Source: Tamarix chinensis (lineage: Eukaryota > Streptophyta > Magnoliopsida > Caryophyllales > Tamaricaceae). Taken from it: a DNA stretch of 64,000 bases. A program made the position numbers and the translations under genes. Under the pieces are notes generated by a model. That model was given only the letters and a program-made list of their open reading frames with translations. It ran no database searches and was not told where the DNA came from. Location of the stretch: the NCBI GenBank assembly GCA_030549775.1, contig CM060175.1:110228688-110292687 (forward strand), given 5' to 3'. Shown piece after piece: positions 46,275 to 58,005 of the stretch (the stretch's first letter is position 1; the number at the start of each line of letters is the position of its first letter).

Positions 46275-48173
46275 TAATCCTAAAATTACAAGGTGGGCTT
46301 TCGACCCTACCCAAATAATAAAATTACTATTTAATAATAGTAATAATAATATTAATAATATATATACTTATAATAATATTAAATTAGTAAAGATAATAAT
46401 CATAATAATATTAATAATAGTAAAAATAGTAATAATAGTACTAAAAATACAAGGGTGGAACCTTAATTAAAAATTAAGGCCTCGACCCTCCCTAAAATAA
46501 TTACAATATTAATAAAATAATTATACTAATATTAATAATATTAATAATAGTATTAATAATTATAATAAACTTATAATAATTCAAATACATTCCTAAAATT
46601 TGAAACTAACAATCTAATTAACTCAAGAATAACCTCCACCCTGCCAACAAAATTTATCAATAATATTACATCTAATAACAATAATAATAATGATGATGAT
46701 AATATTAATAATCATATTCGAATAAATACTAAACATTGGAATAAAAACAGAATAAATTACAATAAATAGAAAAGAAGGGCTGAGAAGGTCTAGGGTTTCA
46801 CCTTGAGTCGGCGGGGATGGGTGGCACCGACAGTGGTGCAAGACGGTGGTCGGAAAAGAAGTCTAATAGGGAAAAGGATGAAGAAAAAGAGGGAAAGAGA
46901 AAGGAAAGGGGAAAAATAAGGTTATGGTTCGGTGGAGGAGAATTAGTAGAAGTTTTTGGGTGGTGTAGAGGACAATAGAAGTGGCGAATGTGGTGGAAGA
47001 CGACGGCTTAAAGGTTGTGGGCTAAAGATTTTTGCGAGATGGACAGAAGATATTGCACGGCTATGGCGGCTCATGCTAGAAGAATCGAAGAATGTGGATA
47101 GCTTAGTTAGCTAGAGTGTGATGCTAAGAAGAATTTGGGATGCAGAGGTGGCGGTGAGGTTGGCTATCGGCGGCGGACGGCTCGTCTGAATTCACGGTGG
47201 CGCACGGTTAACTCTTAGGGTTTCGAGGAGGAAAAGTTTTGAAAACATTCCAATCGAGGCTATTTATAATTTTTAGAGGGAATGGTAGGGTTTTGGGGGT
47301 CGGTAGGAGGATATTTTATGTAGGGTTTGGGGTAGCTGGCAATTGTAATCGGTCGGCAAAAGTTTTGGTCGGGTTCGATCCTTCGAGAGAAAATAGGGAG
47401 AGAACGAGTGGGAGTTAAGGATAACCAATCATGCCAAGCTAATCTACGAGTTAAGGGGAAGAGAATGAGGGGAGGAACAACCGATCAAAACCCTTGTGGC
47501 TAGTGGCACCATTTTTGGGGGTGGAGGTTGCAGGCTTGACGACAGAGAAAAAAGGAGGAAGAAGGAAGGAGGGGGTGAACTGGCGGTCGGGAAGGAAAAT
47601 GAAAAAAAAGAGGAGAACTGGGCCGGTCAGCGTCGGTTATAAGTCATTTAAATGAGATGCGGTGTCTGAAAGGAAAGAGGCTCCAAAATGTAGTGTTTGG
47701 CTTCTGCATAAAAGAACGACATTGGGCCGCGGGTGAAGGAAGGAAAAGGGGAAGGATTGGGCCGCACTCAGGCCCAATCTGGTGGGAGAAAAGTAAAAAA
47801 GAAGAAAAGAAGGAAAAAGAAAGAAAAGAAAGAAAAATGAGGAAAGAAAAAGGAAAAAGGAAAAGGAAAATTGAAGTGGTTTAAGTTTAAATAAATGAAT
47901 TAGAGTATTTTGGGTATTTAGAATAAAATATTTAATTAAAATAATATTAAATTTCCTTTTTAGGCTAAATTTAGGGTTTTTAAAATATTTCTCTTAAATT
48001 CCTTTTTAATTAGAAAAAGCCCAAATTTTCCTTTATAAAAATATTTATAAACTCTTATTAATTTTCTCGAAATAAATCCTTCTTATTCCAAATAAAATAA
48101 TTAATTAAATTAATTTCCTAATAAATCCTTATTTAATTATATTTCTTAAAAGAATTATTTCTAGGGTATTTCA

Positions 48174-48691
48174 ATGATAGCTTGAATTGATGTGTGAAGT
48201 ATTTTAGAAGAATTTGGAATAGAACAGTGAGTTGTTCTGGAATTATATGAATATTTGACCTTGATGCAACCAAAATTTGGAAAAGTGTTGAACATGAAAG
48301 TTGTAAATATTTTTGTTATCTTTCGAACGCATCAATAATAAGATTGATTGGTATTCAAACTAAGAAGTTGTAGCCTAAATACTAAAGACTATCAAAGATA
48401 AAATTAAACACGGGGGACTTGTGTTTAGTATAAATATCATGTGATTAGAACCCTAATCAGCATAGTGTCATCTTCTCCTCCCCTCTTGAGTTCTCTTGTA
48501 ATTTCTTGGTGAATTGAGTGATTTAGGTGAGGATTTCTTTGATTCTATTAGTAATCACAATTACTTCACATCAATAATATCATCTGTTTCCCCAATCTAT
48601 ATTCTTGAGTATTCTTCTCTTCTCAATTCTTGTGTGTTCTAATTGATTCCAATTAGATCTTATCTTTCCAAATTGGTATCAATCCCCAACA
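48174..48691 (+). repeat. copia-1 3' LTR, second part
   Basis: The LTR resumes with ATGAT then AGCTTGAATTGATGTGTGAA, matching AGCTTGGATTTGTGTGTGAA in the 5' LTR. It ends CCCCAACA followed by AAAAC. Confidence 0.85.
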
Positions 48692-48696
48692 AAAAC

Positions 48697-49173
48697 GAAA
48701 ATAGGTGATAATGATGAAATTTGAAATACCATTATTGAGATGCTCGCTTGACCCTATAGATGGATTTCTTTAGTTTGTAAATCATATTATTTGGGTCTTT
48801 TGTCACAAAGTTTTATGGTCACACCATATAAATCATTTCCTCAACGTCGCCATTAAGAAAAGCGATCTTGACATCCATTTGATGTAACTCAAGATCAAAA
48901 CATGTAACTAATGCCATGATTTCTTCAAGGAATATTTAGAAGATATTAGAGAAAAATTTTCTTTAAAATCTTTTCCTTCCTTTTGTGTAAAGCGCTTGGT
49001 GATAAGATGTGCCTTATATCTCTCCACATTACCCTCTGAATCCCTTTTGGTCTTAAATATCCATTTACAACCAATGGATTTCTTTCCTTTAGGTAATGGG
49101 ATAAGTTCTCATACGTCATTATCTACCATGGAATTTATTTCCTTATTTATGGCATCAATCCACCTCTAAGAAC
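48697..49173 (-). pseudogene. copia-2 reverse transcriptase, N-terminal part, broken
   Basis: Minus strand 48890-48740 reads QMDVKIAFLNGDVEEMIYMV, then NFVTKDPNN, then YKLKKSIYRVKRA. These are the conserved fingers/palm stretch and the KSIYGLKQA motif of copia reverse transcriptase. Stops interrupt it. It joins the fragment at 33565-35107 across the copia-1 insertion. Confidence 0.8.
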
Positions 49174-50392
49174 TCAAACTCTCCATGGTGTGACAAAGTT
49201 AATTGGATAATCTTCCATCACCCCAATGAATACCTCATGCTCTAGGAGGAATAGAATGTCATCATCTAGAATAAGACTTCTCTTTTCTCTAGTAGATCTC
49301 CTTATCTCTTGATGTTGTTGAGCTTGTTCTTGTGGAATAATCACCTCATTATTAATAGGCGTTTGTTCAAAATTATCTTCTAGAGGTTCTTGATTTGCCT
49401 CCTGATCAATGGCAGGTGCAGAGACTTGCACATTATTAGAGACAATAGTAAGAATTGTAATCAATTCCTCCTCAAAGAAAATGTTCCTAACCTTATTTCT
49501 CCTCACATGCTCAACATCCTCAAAGAATGTAGGAGTTTCTATCTCAAAAATTGACCTGAGTGTGGAATTATATAACTTATAGCCTTTTGATCACTCAGAG
49601 TAACAAATAAAATAGCTACTGATTATTTTAGAGTCTAATGTCTTTTCATGTGGCCTATATAGTCTAACCTCATATGGACATCCCCAAATACAAAAATGCT
49701 TCAGACTAGGTTTTTTCTTGTCCGAAGTTTATAAGGTATTTTAGTAGCTGTTTAGTTGATACTCTATTCAGAATGTAATTTGTTGTATTTAGTACTTCTC
49801 CTAAGAGTGACTTTAGTAAGGTAGAATGACTAATCATGCTCCTTACCATTTCCTTAAGAGTTTGGTTTTATCTTTTAGATACACCATTCATGTTTGGAGA
49901 ACCTAGCATGGTGTATTGTGGGACAATTCCATACTCCTTTAGGAATCTAGAAAAAGGTCCCGGACATTGTTCACCTTAACCGGCATATCTGCTATAGTAC
50001 TCACCACCACAGTCAAATATAACACACTTGATATTTTTTGTTGAGTTGGTTCTCAACTTCAAGTTTAAAATATTTGAACACATCGAAAGACTGTGAATTT
50101 TCATGAATGAGATACAAGTAGTCATAATGTGAGTAATCATCTATGAATGATATGAAATGTTGTTGACCATTCTAGGAAGTTGTGGGAAACAATCTGCATA
50201 TATCCGTGTGAATCAATTCTAAGACGTCTAAAGATCTATTTACACTTTTTTTTCTTTTTTGGTTTGTTTTCCTTTTACAAATTCAATAGAATTTAATGAG
50301 ATACAAGTCTCTTAATTCTTCCTTTTGAGATGTGACCTAAGTGCTTATGCGATAAAGACACCGAATTACCTTTACTTAATTTACGTTTAGTA
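49174..50392 (-). pseudogene. copia-2 integrase and its C-terminal linker, broken
   Basis: The linker ORF at 49506-49174 contains EIRRSTREKRSLILDDDILF, the RRSxREK segment typical between copia integrase and reverse transcriptase. Upstream on the minus strand (50392-49507) integrase-like text is present but broken by stops. I cannot show all three catalytic residues. Confidence 0.6.
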
Positions 50393-50839
50393 CTATGTGA
50401 TTTTATGATATGAATTGATGTCATCAAGAAAATTTAGGTTATCGTATGTACACAATGAACCAGTACCAATAACATTTGAATTTAATGAAAGACTAAACCT
50501 TTTATTTCTGAATGAACAATAATAACCTAATTTGTCCAATAAGGAAATAAAAACCAAATTCAATCTAAAAGATGGTACAATAAAAGTGTCTTTCAAATTC
50601 AAATAATGACATAATTATAACAATAACCTAAAAGTGTCAATTGCTTCAACGATTGTTGCCTTGCCATATCCTACATAGATGTGTTTTTCACCATCAATTG
50701 GCTTTCGGTAGCTTAGGCAACCCTGTATAGAAACACTTATGTGAGTAGTAGCACCATAATCTAACCACCAAGTGTTTCTAGGTACTAAAGTTAAGTTAAG
50801 CATAGAATATACCAAATCATAGATTGTACCTTTCTTCAT
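50393..50839 (-). pseudogene. copia-2 protease and pre-integrase remnant
   Basis: NTWWLDYGATTHISVSIQGC corresponds to the copia aspartic protease region, where the catalytic triplet is normally DSG. Here it reads DYG. The following open stretch (50602-50393) with VPSFRLNLVFISLLDKLGYY is the usual segment between protease and integrase. Confidence 0.75.
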
Positions 50840-50967
50840 GTGCTATGCGTGATACTTGTGACAATCTTTCTTAACATGTCTAGTCTTTTTACAAAAGAAG
50901 TAGCTATATTTTTCCTTCTGTTGTTTCTTTTAGACCAGATCCTTAGGAGTAGCTTCATTTTTTTTCT

Positions 50968-51605
50968 TCACTCTTGACTTTTAGGGGTAAATGCTTTATA
51001 AGAAATTTTAGTCTTATCTTTTTTCAATCTTTCTTCTTCTTGCACACAATAGGAAATGAGCTCATTAAGAGTCCATATCTCCTTTTGGTAGTTGTAACAG
51101 ACCTTAAATTGACTGAATTGTGTTGGAAGAGAAATAAATACTAAATACACGAGTAAGTCATCTAACAACTCAAGCTTTAGCATCTTAAGTTTTGGAGCAT
51201 TGTTAAACATATCCATGATATACTATGTGATATTTCCTTTACTTTTATACTTTAATGAAATTAAGCATTGTAAAAGAGTGATTATTTTAGCCTTATCGTT
51301 TTTTGCAAAACGTTTTTCACTTTCAATAAGAAAATCCTTAATATCGGTGATCTCATCAAATAATCAACCCCTAAAAGCCTCTGAAATGTTGTGCTTGATG
51401 ATCATAAGACTCATGAAATTAGAGCAATCCCAATTCTCAAAGTTTATTTTCTCATCAAAAGAACTTTCAGCCATTAGATCAATGGATATCACAAACCAAA
51501 GTGCATGGTCTAAATCCATGCAGCCAAGGACAAGTAAAACATTATCCTTCCATTCCTTAAAATTATTCTCGTTCGGCATAGGAATGGAATTCAATTTAGC
51601 AGATA
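50968..51605 (-). pseudogene. copia-2 gag, broken and cut by a family A unit
   Basis: Pieces on the minus strand include NFKEWKDNVLLVLGCMDLDH (51594-51364 ORF) and LVYLVFISLPTQFSQFKVCY plus ELISYCVQEEERLKKDK (51216-50968). These fit the UBN2-type gag of copia elements. The N-terminal codons are separated from the 5' leader by the insertion at 51611-56359. Confidence 0.75.
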
Positions 51606-52364
51606 TCGTATGTCACACCCCAAAATTCACTAATTTTTTTTAAAAGTGGAAGCAATTAAAATAGGAATACTTAAAACCTGTGAATTTTGGGAATGTTACC
51701 ACCACACTTAGTACCAGACCGGTTCTCTCTGACCGTTCCAGTACCAAGTGCTAAGGCTAAAGAAAAGATTAACAACCAATTACAATATTAATATAAACTA
51801 AACTTCAAATAATCATTAAACGGTTGTAAAACAAAATCAGAGTACGCAAAAAGAAATGTAAATCATTTCCAAAAGAGAATTAAACTTACAGCTGATAAAA
51901 GGTTCATTAAAATACTCAATCGAGTAATGAATCAGAAAATGGTAAATACTATACCAAAGAAATAACAAAAGGAATGAAATCGCGTAAAGAATGAATATGG
52001 CCACAACACTCTCAAACTTTGAGCCAAAACAAGCTCAACACACAGCCCCGACTGATGTCTTGCCCACCTGCACAAAGTCAGAAGGGCATACTACTCATGG
52101 GAATGAGCAGCACCCATGAAAAGGGTGATCAGTACGCTACGTACTGAGTAAGGTAACCGAGCACTAAGGCCAATACATAAGCACATAAAACATGCATAAG
52201 AATAAAAGAGCATAATCATGTTAACATAAATGCATATGACCATACAAGTAAAAGTATAAAGGCCCAATTATAGTCCGGATAAATTTTAAAATTAATCTCT
52301 GATCGAAACTCATTTCACACCATACTTTTTATCAAGTCCATACGAGTTCGGGAACCCCACTATT

Positions 52365-52640
52365 TTAGCTTGTGGATCGGTCGCGAGGGTAACATACCCT
52401 GCCACTATTTTAGCCGGTGGATCGGTCGCGAGGGTAACACACCCTGCCACTATTATATGCCGGTGGATCGGTCTGGCCCCTTTCTCGTACGGTGTTCCAC
52501 TATAAGTAGATAATGTCTTTCCCATGTCTTAACAACTGTAGGGTTTAATTTTGTTGAGCTCGGGATCCCCCACTATTATTGCCGGTGGATCGGTCGCGAG
52601 GGTACATGCCCTGCCAGTATTATGCCTGTGGATTGGTCTA
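52365..52640 (-). repeat. CCGATCCACCGGC satellite of copy 3
   Basis: Five units, with GGTGGATCGGTCGCGAGGGT as the commonest form. Confidence 0.8.
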
Positions 52641-52974
52641 GGCCCAACTCAACATCTTTCACTTTACGTGATTAATGTCTTAAGTATCTTATTCAAAGGC
52701 TTTCACCCTGGACATGCACGAATCATTAACTTCATTCTTAACATACATTTAGATCACCAAATGAATATGATAATACAAAAATTGTAAGCAACCACAACAA
52801 CCCTAATTGTCCACACAACTTTTATTCGGTCTCCTCCGGACCCTTTTATAACTCCACGTACTATTGTTCATCCCAAGTGCTAAAACACCCAAAACAACAC
52901 TTACATTTCCTTCCTTACATCCCAAATTAACTTTCCACACGTAAATTTCATACCCATGGAGACATTAATCTCCC

Positions 52975-53240
52975 CATGCAAACCTTCGAACCTTTTTCAT
53001 GCAAACCCTAAAATTTCTCGTGAAACCCTAAATTCAACCATGCAAACCCTAATACCGCCATTCAACCATCAATGCCACCATGTAAGCCCTAATACCACTA
53101 TACAAACCATAAATACTACCATGCAAACCCTAATACCACCATACGACCATAAATACCACCATGCTAGCCCTAATACCACCATACAAACCATAAAATTCAC
53201 CATGCAAACCCTAATACCACCATACAACCCATGATTCCGT
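52975..53240. repeat. array of CATGCAAACCCTA-type motifs in copy 3
   Basis: Units such as ACCATGCAAACCCTAATACC repeat with variation. A related AT-rich AAATTAGATTCTCCCA array follows at 53390-53650. Confidence 0.8.
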
Positions 53241-54201
53241 CATACCAAACCCTAAATTCATTCCACACAAAACCAAATATCCATCCATACCAAACCCTAG
53301 ATTCAAACCCTAGAAAAACCCAAAGATTTGTCCACATAATACAATTGATTAGATTCTCCTCTTTCATAACCCCAATTTAGATTCTCCCATACAAGATCAT
53401 AAGTTAGATTCTCCCACATAAAATCATAAATTAGAATCTCCCAAGCAAGACCATAAATTGGATTCCCCCAACAAATCATAAATTAGACTCTCCCAATCAA
53501 ATCATAAATTAAATTCTCCCAAATAACATCATAAATTAAATTCTCCCAAACAAACCATAAATTTGATTCTACCATATAACATCATAATTTAATTCCTCTC
53601 ACACAAAACCATGCAAAACCATAAAAATCATAAATTAGATTCCCCCACACGAAACCCTAACATTCTCGAGTTTATTCTTCCACTCATGAATCAATAAAAT
53701 AATTAGGTCAACTCACCTCCCTTAGTAAACTTCTTTCTCCATCCTTCTTTTTCATCCTTTCTTCTACACAAACCACATCAACATCCTCTCATGCATGTCT
53801 TATAGGGTCACAACACATATCATCATACATAAATAATATACATGCCATACAAAAAGATTCTTCAACTCCACGTCATACCGCATACAAAATAATTAATAAT
53901 GATAAACATATGATACATAGCATGCGAAGCACATAATGCACATAAGCACATAAAAGGCCTTAGCATCCCTTACCTGAAACGACACCGGTCTTGGAGCACG
54001 CTCCTATTCCACTTGAGGGGTTTGATTGGGTTCACCTTTTATATAAAATTATACTAGAATTAGGCTCCCTTATAAAATTTTATTATTCTCTAACTTATTC
54101 TAAGATCTAGTTTTTAATTAAAATAATGTTACACAATAATTAACTATACCAAATATTACTTGAAAATACAACTAAATTACTATTTCCATTAGAAGAGGGG
54201 T

Positions 54202-54229
54202 GGTGATATAAGGGTTTCTACCCTTCACC
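54202..54229 (-). other. conserved 28-nt hairpin, copy 3
   Basis: Identical over 28 bases to the hairpins in copies 1, 2 and 4. The bases on either side have diverged. Confidence 0.8.
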
Positions 54230-56364
54230 CAAAATAGTAGTAATAATAATAATAATAAAAAGTAAAACATTATTAATAATACTCTTATTAGTAGAATATT
54301 AATATTAATAATAATATAAATCTTAAAATTAAAAGTGGATTTCGCAACTACCCCATTTAATAATAATAGTATTAAAAATGGTAATAATAGTAGTAATAAT
54401 ATATAAATATATACTTACAATATAAAAGGAAATAGTGTTAATAATGATAATATATTAGTAATAATGTTAAAAGTGCTAATAATAGTAATAAAAGGCAAAA
54501 GTTGCGAGGCTTAATTAAAATTTTAGGTTTCTACGCCCCCTGAAATAATTACAATATTAAATAATTAATTACACTAATAATAATATTATTAATTATATTA
54601 TTAATAATATTATTAAACATGTAATAATTCTATTAAATAACTAAAATTCAAGAATAATAGTTTTTCTAACTCAAGAATACTCCCAAACCTGTAAAGAAGA
54701 TTTAACCATTAGATTACATTTGATAACAATAATAATAATAATAATTATAATAATAATAACTAGAATCAAATTAACATTAAAAATTAGGATAAAAGCATAA
54801 TAATTATCAATAAATCGAAAGTAAGTGTTTAAAAGGTCTAGGGTTTCACCTTGAATTGGAGGGTATGGATGGCATCGGCGGTGGTTCCCGGAGGTGGCCG
54901 GAAAATGGATCTAAGAGAGGTAAAACATGAAGAAAAAGAGGGAAGGGGAAAGGAGAAAAATAAAATAAGCTTATGGTTCGGTGTAGGAGACTTAGCAGAA
55001 GTTATTTGTTGGCTTAGAAGGTGGTAAAAGCGGCGGATGTGGTGGTGGATGGTGGTTTAATGTTTCGGGGTGGAATTTTCTGGCGAGAGGACTAGCCAAC
55101 TTTGCACGATTATGGAGGCTTGTACAAGGTGAATTTAAGGTCGTAGATGGTTTAGTTAATTAGAGGGTGTTGTAGGGAAGAGATTAAGATGGAGAGGAGG
55201 CGTCGACGTTAGCTAACGACGGAGAACGAGGTGTCTAAAGGGGCGGTGGCTGGCGATTTTCACTTAGGGTTTTAAGAAAGAAGAAGCTCCAAAAACGTCC
55301 ACAACTAAGCTATTTATAGAGTTTAGATGGTTTAATAGGGTTTTGGAGGTCGGAAGGATATTATTGGATGCTAGGGTTTGCGTGGCCGGTGGCAGAAATC
55401 GACCGACGATTTCTTGGGTTGGGTCGAAGGTTCGCGAAGCCAAAGAGAGAGGATGAGCGAGAGTTGAGGGTAACCGATCATGCCAAACTAATGTTCGAGT
55501 TAAGAGGAAGAAAAATAGGGGTGAATCGGCCGGTCGGAGTCCTCGTAGCCGGCGCCGCCGTTTTCGAGGCGGGAGTTGCAGTAGCGTCGACAGAGGATAA
55601 GGGAGGAAGAAAGAAGGAGGAGGGGGAGTGGACTGGTCGGTCCAGAGGAAAAGAAGAGAAAGAAAAGGAAGGAGGTCGGGCGGTCGGCGTGGGTCGAAGG
55701 CATTTAAATGAAATGCTGAGTTTCAGTTGAAAAGGAGTTTCAACGCATTGTGGCATGGGGCGGAAGAAGGATGTGCGGCGCGGGCTGGGCCGTGCCGAAG
55801 AAGGAAGAAGGGAGGAGTCTGGGCCGCGGAAGAAGGCAGCCCAAACAGGAAAAAGGAGAGGAAAAAGAAAAAGAAGAAAATAAAGAAAATAAAGAAAAAG
55901 AAAGAAGGAAAAATGGAAAAATAAAATAGGAGGGTTGGGTTAAATAAATAAATTAAAATATTTGGGATAGTTAAAAATTATAATATTTAAATAAAATAAT
56001 ATTTAAATCCCTTTTTAGATTAAATTAGTATTTTTAAAAGATTTTCTATAAATTCCATTTTAATTAGCAAAACACCCTAATTTTCTTCCATTAAATTATT
56101 TATAAAATTATTATTAATTTGAAAATATTTTATCCTCCTTATTTTAAATAAAATAATTTATTTAATTAATTTCCAAAATGAAATCCTTAATTAGCTAAAA
56201 TACCTAAATTTTTCCTAATTAAAATACTTATAAATTTCTTCTTAATTTTTCCTAATAATTTCCTTTTTATTTTATTAAAATTAATTTATTTAAATAATTT
56301 TTCTAATAAAATATCATTTAAATATAATTTATACAATTAGAATTTTTCGGGGCATTTCATCGCA

Positions 56365-57778
56365 ATAGCAGACATAATTATATAGAAAGCACAACAATAA
56401 CATAAATGTACATGCTCACAGGAAAAGTGCATAATAAACAATCAATAAATTTAAATAATGATAATCCCGTCACAAGAAGTTGGTGTAACATTAGTATCAA
56501 GTCTTTGGACAGTAATATTAACTACAAGTTATATTTTTATTGTAGTGATCAAACACTGTAATAACGCCTGCTAAATAATGAGATAATCTTTGGATGAACT
56601 CATTATCTACATGATATCTAAGTAATTACCACATATTTATCACCATATGTGTATATAAAATTCTGCCACAAATTTACCTTCCTTTGGCCCGACAAATTAA
56701 TAGCATGAATTAATATATATGCATAAAAATCCAATAATTTCAATAAACTAATCTTCACAAAAGATGCCACTTTGGCAACATATTATGTCAATTAGCTTAT
56801 CTACTAATTTTAGACAACCAATAATTTGAATAAATTGATTCCATAGTTTTATTGATAAATATAAACCTATAAAATTAGGACCAATTCAATTACCTAACCT
56901 TATTAGCACTATAATAAAATAATGCTAAATAATACATGTAAAAGGCCCGCACAATAACTTATTAGATTAGAATAAAATAAATATCTAATTAAATTAATTA
57001 GGCTAATTATATTTAATTAATATTATTATTCTAATAATGCAAAATTATCAAGTACCAAATTAATAGCCCCAAGGCTACCAAAATTAAAAATTGAGCTAGA
57101 ACAACCAATAAGTCAAAACTAGCCAGAACATCCCAATACGCCAAAATAGGGTGTTACCCTAAATAGTCTATTAATTACAACCAATAAGTTGTACAATACA
57201 ATAAGAAAATTAGGTAGCATAATCGGTGTAGAACACTTAATTTCTATGGTCTGGTCTAGGCTTCAAAACCCGGGCGCTACCAAATCAAACCTCCCTTTTT
57301 AAATTACTAAAATACCCTTAATTAGTTGATACCCTAAATTACTGACCCTTTGTGTCTCCCACCATAATCACCCTCTAACACTTTATCTCCTACTATTTGT
57401 CTCCCACCACCATTCGACCCTTCATCTCCCACCAACATTCAACACAAGTGAGAGAGAGAGAGACTGGTAAAAACTAAAGAGAGAGACATGGGTTAGAGAA
57501 AAAGAAAAATAGAATGAACAGTGCCATACATGAATGGTGCTAAAGGTGAACATTACCAGACATGAACAATGACTGAACAAAGCAAAGCCAAACCTAAATC
57601 CATAAATAGTGACCGTTTGAAAGAAAATGTCGAATAAAAATTTAAAAATTGTAACTGAATGTACGGGGAAGATAAATTTCTAATAGTACCATTGAAAAAG
57701 TTTCAAACAAAATTGAAATACATCTGAATCATGAATAGTACCAAAAAGTTATTTTCTTATTCTTGATAAATTTTACAA
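56365..57778 (-). other. copia-2 5' untranslated leader
   Basis: AT-rich non-coding DNA lies between the gag interruption and the primer site, about 1.4 kb. It includes a GA microsatellite near 57450. No frame is seen. Confidence 0.55.
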
Positions 57779-57794
57779 TGGCTCTAATACCAAT
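57779..57794 (-). other. copia-2 primer-binding site
   Basis: The minus strand reads ATTGGTATTAGAGCCA right next to the LTR end, complementary in type to initiator tRNA-Met. Confidence 0.8.
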
Positions 57795-58005
57795 TGATAG
57801 ATTAATTTAATCTATAGATCCAATATGATCGAATACTAATTCATCAAGATTTATACATAACATAATGTAGAAGCGTACCTGAATCCATAATGTAAGACTG
57901 ACTGATGGATTATTATAATTCGGTCCATCAACAGTCTAAAATACTCCATGTCTCTACGCATACAGGCCTGCATCTAACTAAATATATTAAGCCCAATAAT
58001 TCGGT
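57795..58005 (-). repeat. copia-2 5' LTR, truncated
   Basis: It aligns with the 33110 LTR from TGATAGATTAATTTAAT to TTAAGCCCAATAATT, then diverges. About 245 bases of the LTR are missing. Confidence 0.8.

Larger units (their letters stand above)
40415..48173 (-). mobile_element. tandem pair of family A units with no internal domain
   Basis: One insertion with a single 5-bp duplication (ATAAT 40410-40414, ATGAT 48174-48178) contains two head-to-tail family A copies: 40415-44083 and 44084-48173. Both are minus-oriented judged by their TATA boxes. The junction reads GGGCATTTTAGTAACACCCC, which is one unit's end fused to the next unit's start with about two bases lost. There is no primer site, polypurine tract or coding region between them. 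Confidence 0.75.
44084..48173 (-). mobile_element. family A copy 2
   Basis: It is collinear with copy 1 at roughly 85 percent identity by eye. TATA box 47268-47260, candidate intron 1 46801-46641, conserved hairpin 46129-46156, candidate intron 2 45899-44517, 3' module near 44215. The outer terminus, minus sense, is TGAAATACCCTAGAAATA. Confidence 0.75.
35112..48691 (+). mobile_element. copia-1: Ty1/copia retrotransposon, plus strand, AAAAC target duplication
   Basis: The 5' LTR is 35112-35661. The 3' LTR starts at 40381 and ends at 48691, split by an insertion at 40415-48173. AAAAC occurs on both outer sides (35107-35111 and 48692-48696). A primer site TTGGTATTAGAGC follows the 5' LTR. Gag, protease, integrase, reverse transcriptase and RNase H remnants follow in copia order. 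Copia-1 sits inside the reverse transcriptase of copia-2 in the opposite orientation. The two LTRs differ at many positions, so it is not recent. Confidence 0.88.
51611..56359 (-). mobile_element. family A copy 3, solo unit with TCGTA/TCGCA duplication
   Basis: The boundaries are TGTCACACCCC (51611) and GGGGCATTTCA (56359), flanked by TCGTA (51606-51610) and TCGCA (56360-56364). TATA box (minus) 55318-55310, candidate intron 1 54849-54689, hairpin 54202-54229, candidate intron 2 53973-52068, 3' module near 51760. The unit is 4.7 kb with no coding region. It interrupts copia-2 near the start of gag. Confidence 0.82.
33110..58005 (-). mobile_element. copia-2: Ty1/copia retrotransposon, minus strand, opened by two insertions
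   Basis: Matching LTR sequence occurs at 33110-33564 (3' LTR in element sense) and 57795-58005 (5' LTR, truncated). Both start TGATAGATTAATTTAAT as read on the plus strand. A tRNA-Met-type primer site (57779-57794) and remnants of gag, protease, integrase, reverse transcriptase and RNase H lie between in the correct minus-strand order. Copia-1 (35112-48691) interrupts the reverse transcriptase region, and a family A unit (51611-56359) interrupts gag. Without these the element is about 6.6 kb. Every coding part carries stops or frameshifts. Confidence 0.85.

Noticed and set aside
46108..46314. Minus-strand frame with a long Leu/Ile run resembling membrane helices
   Set aside because: The run is the translation of a TAA/ATT microsatellite.
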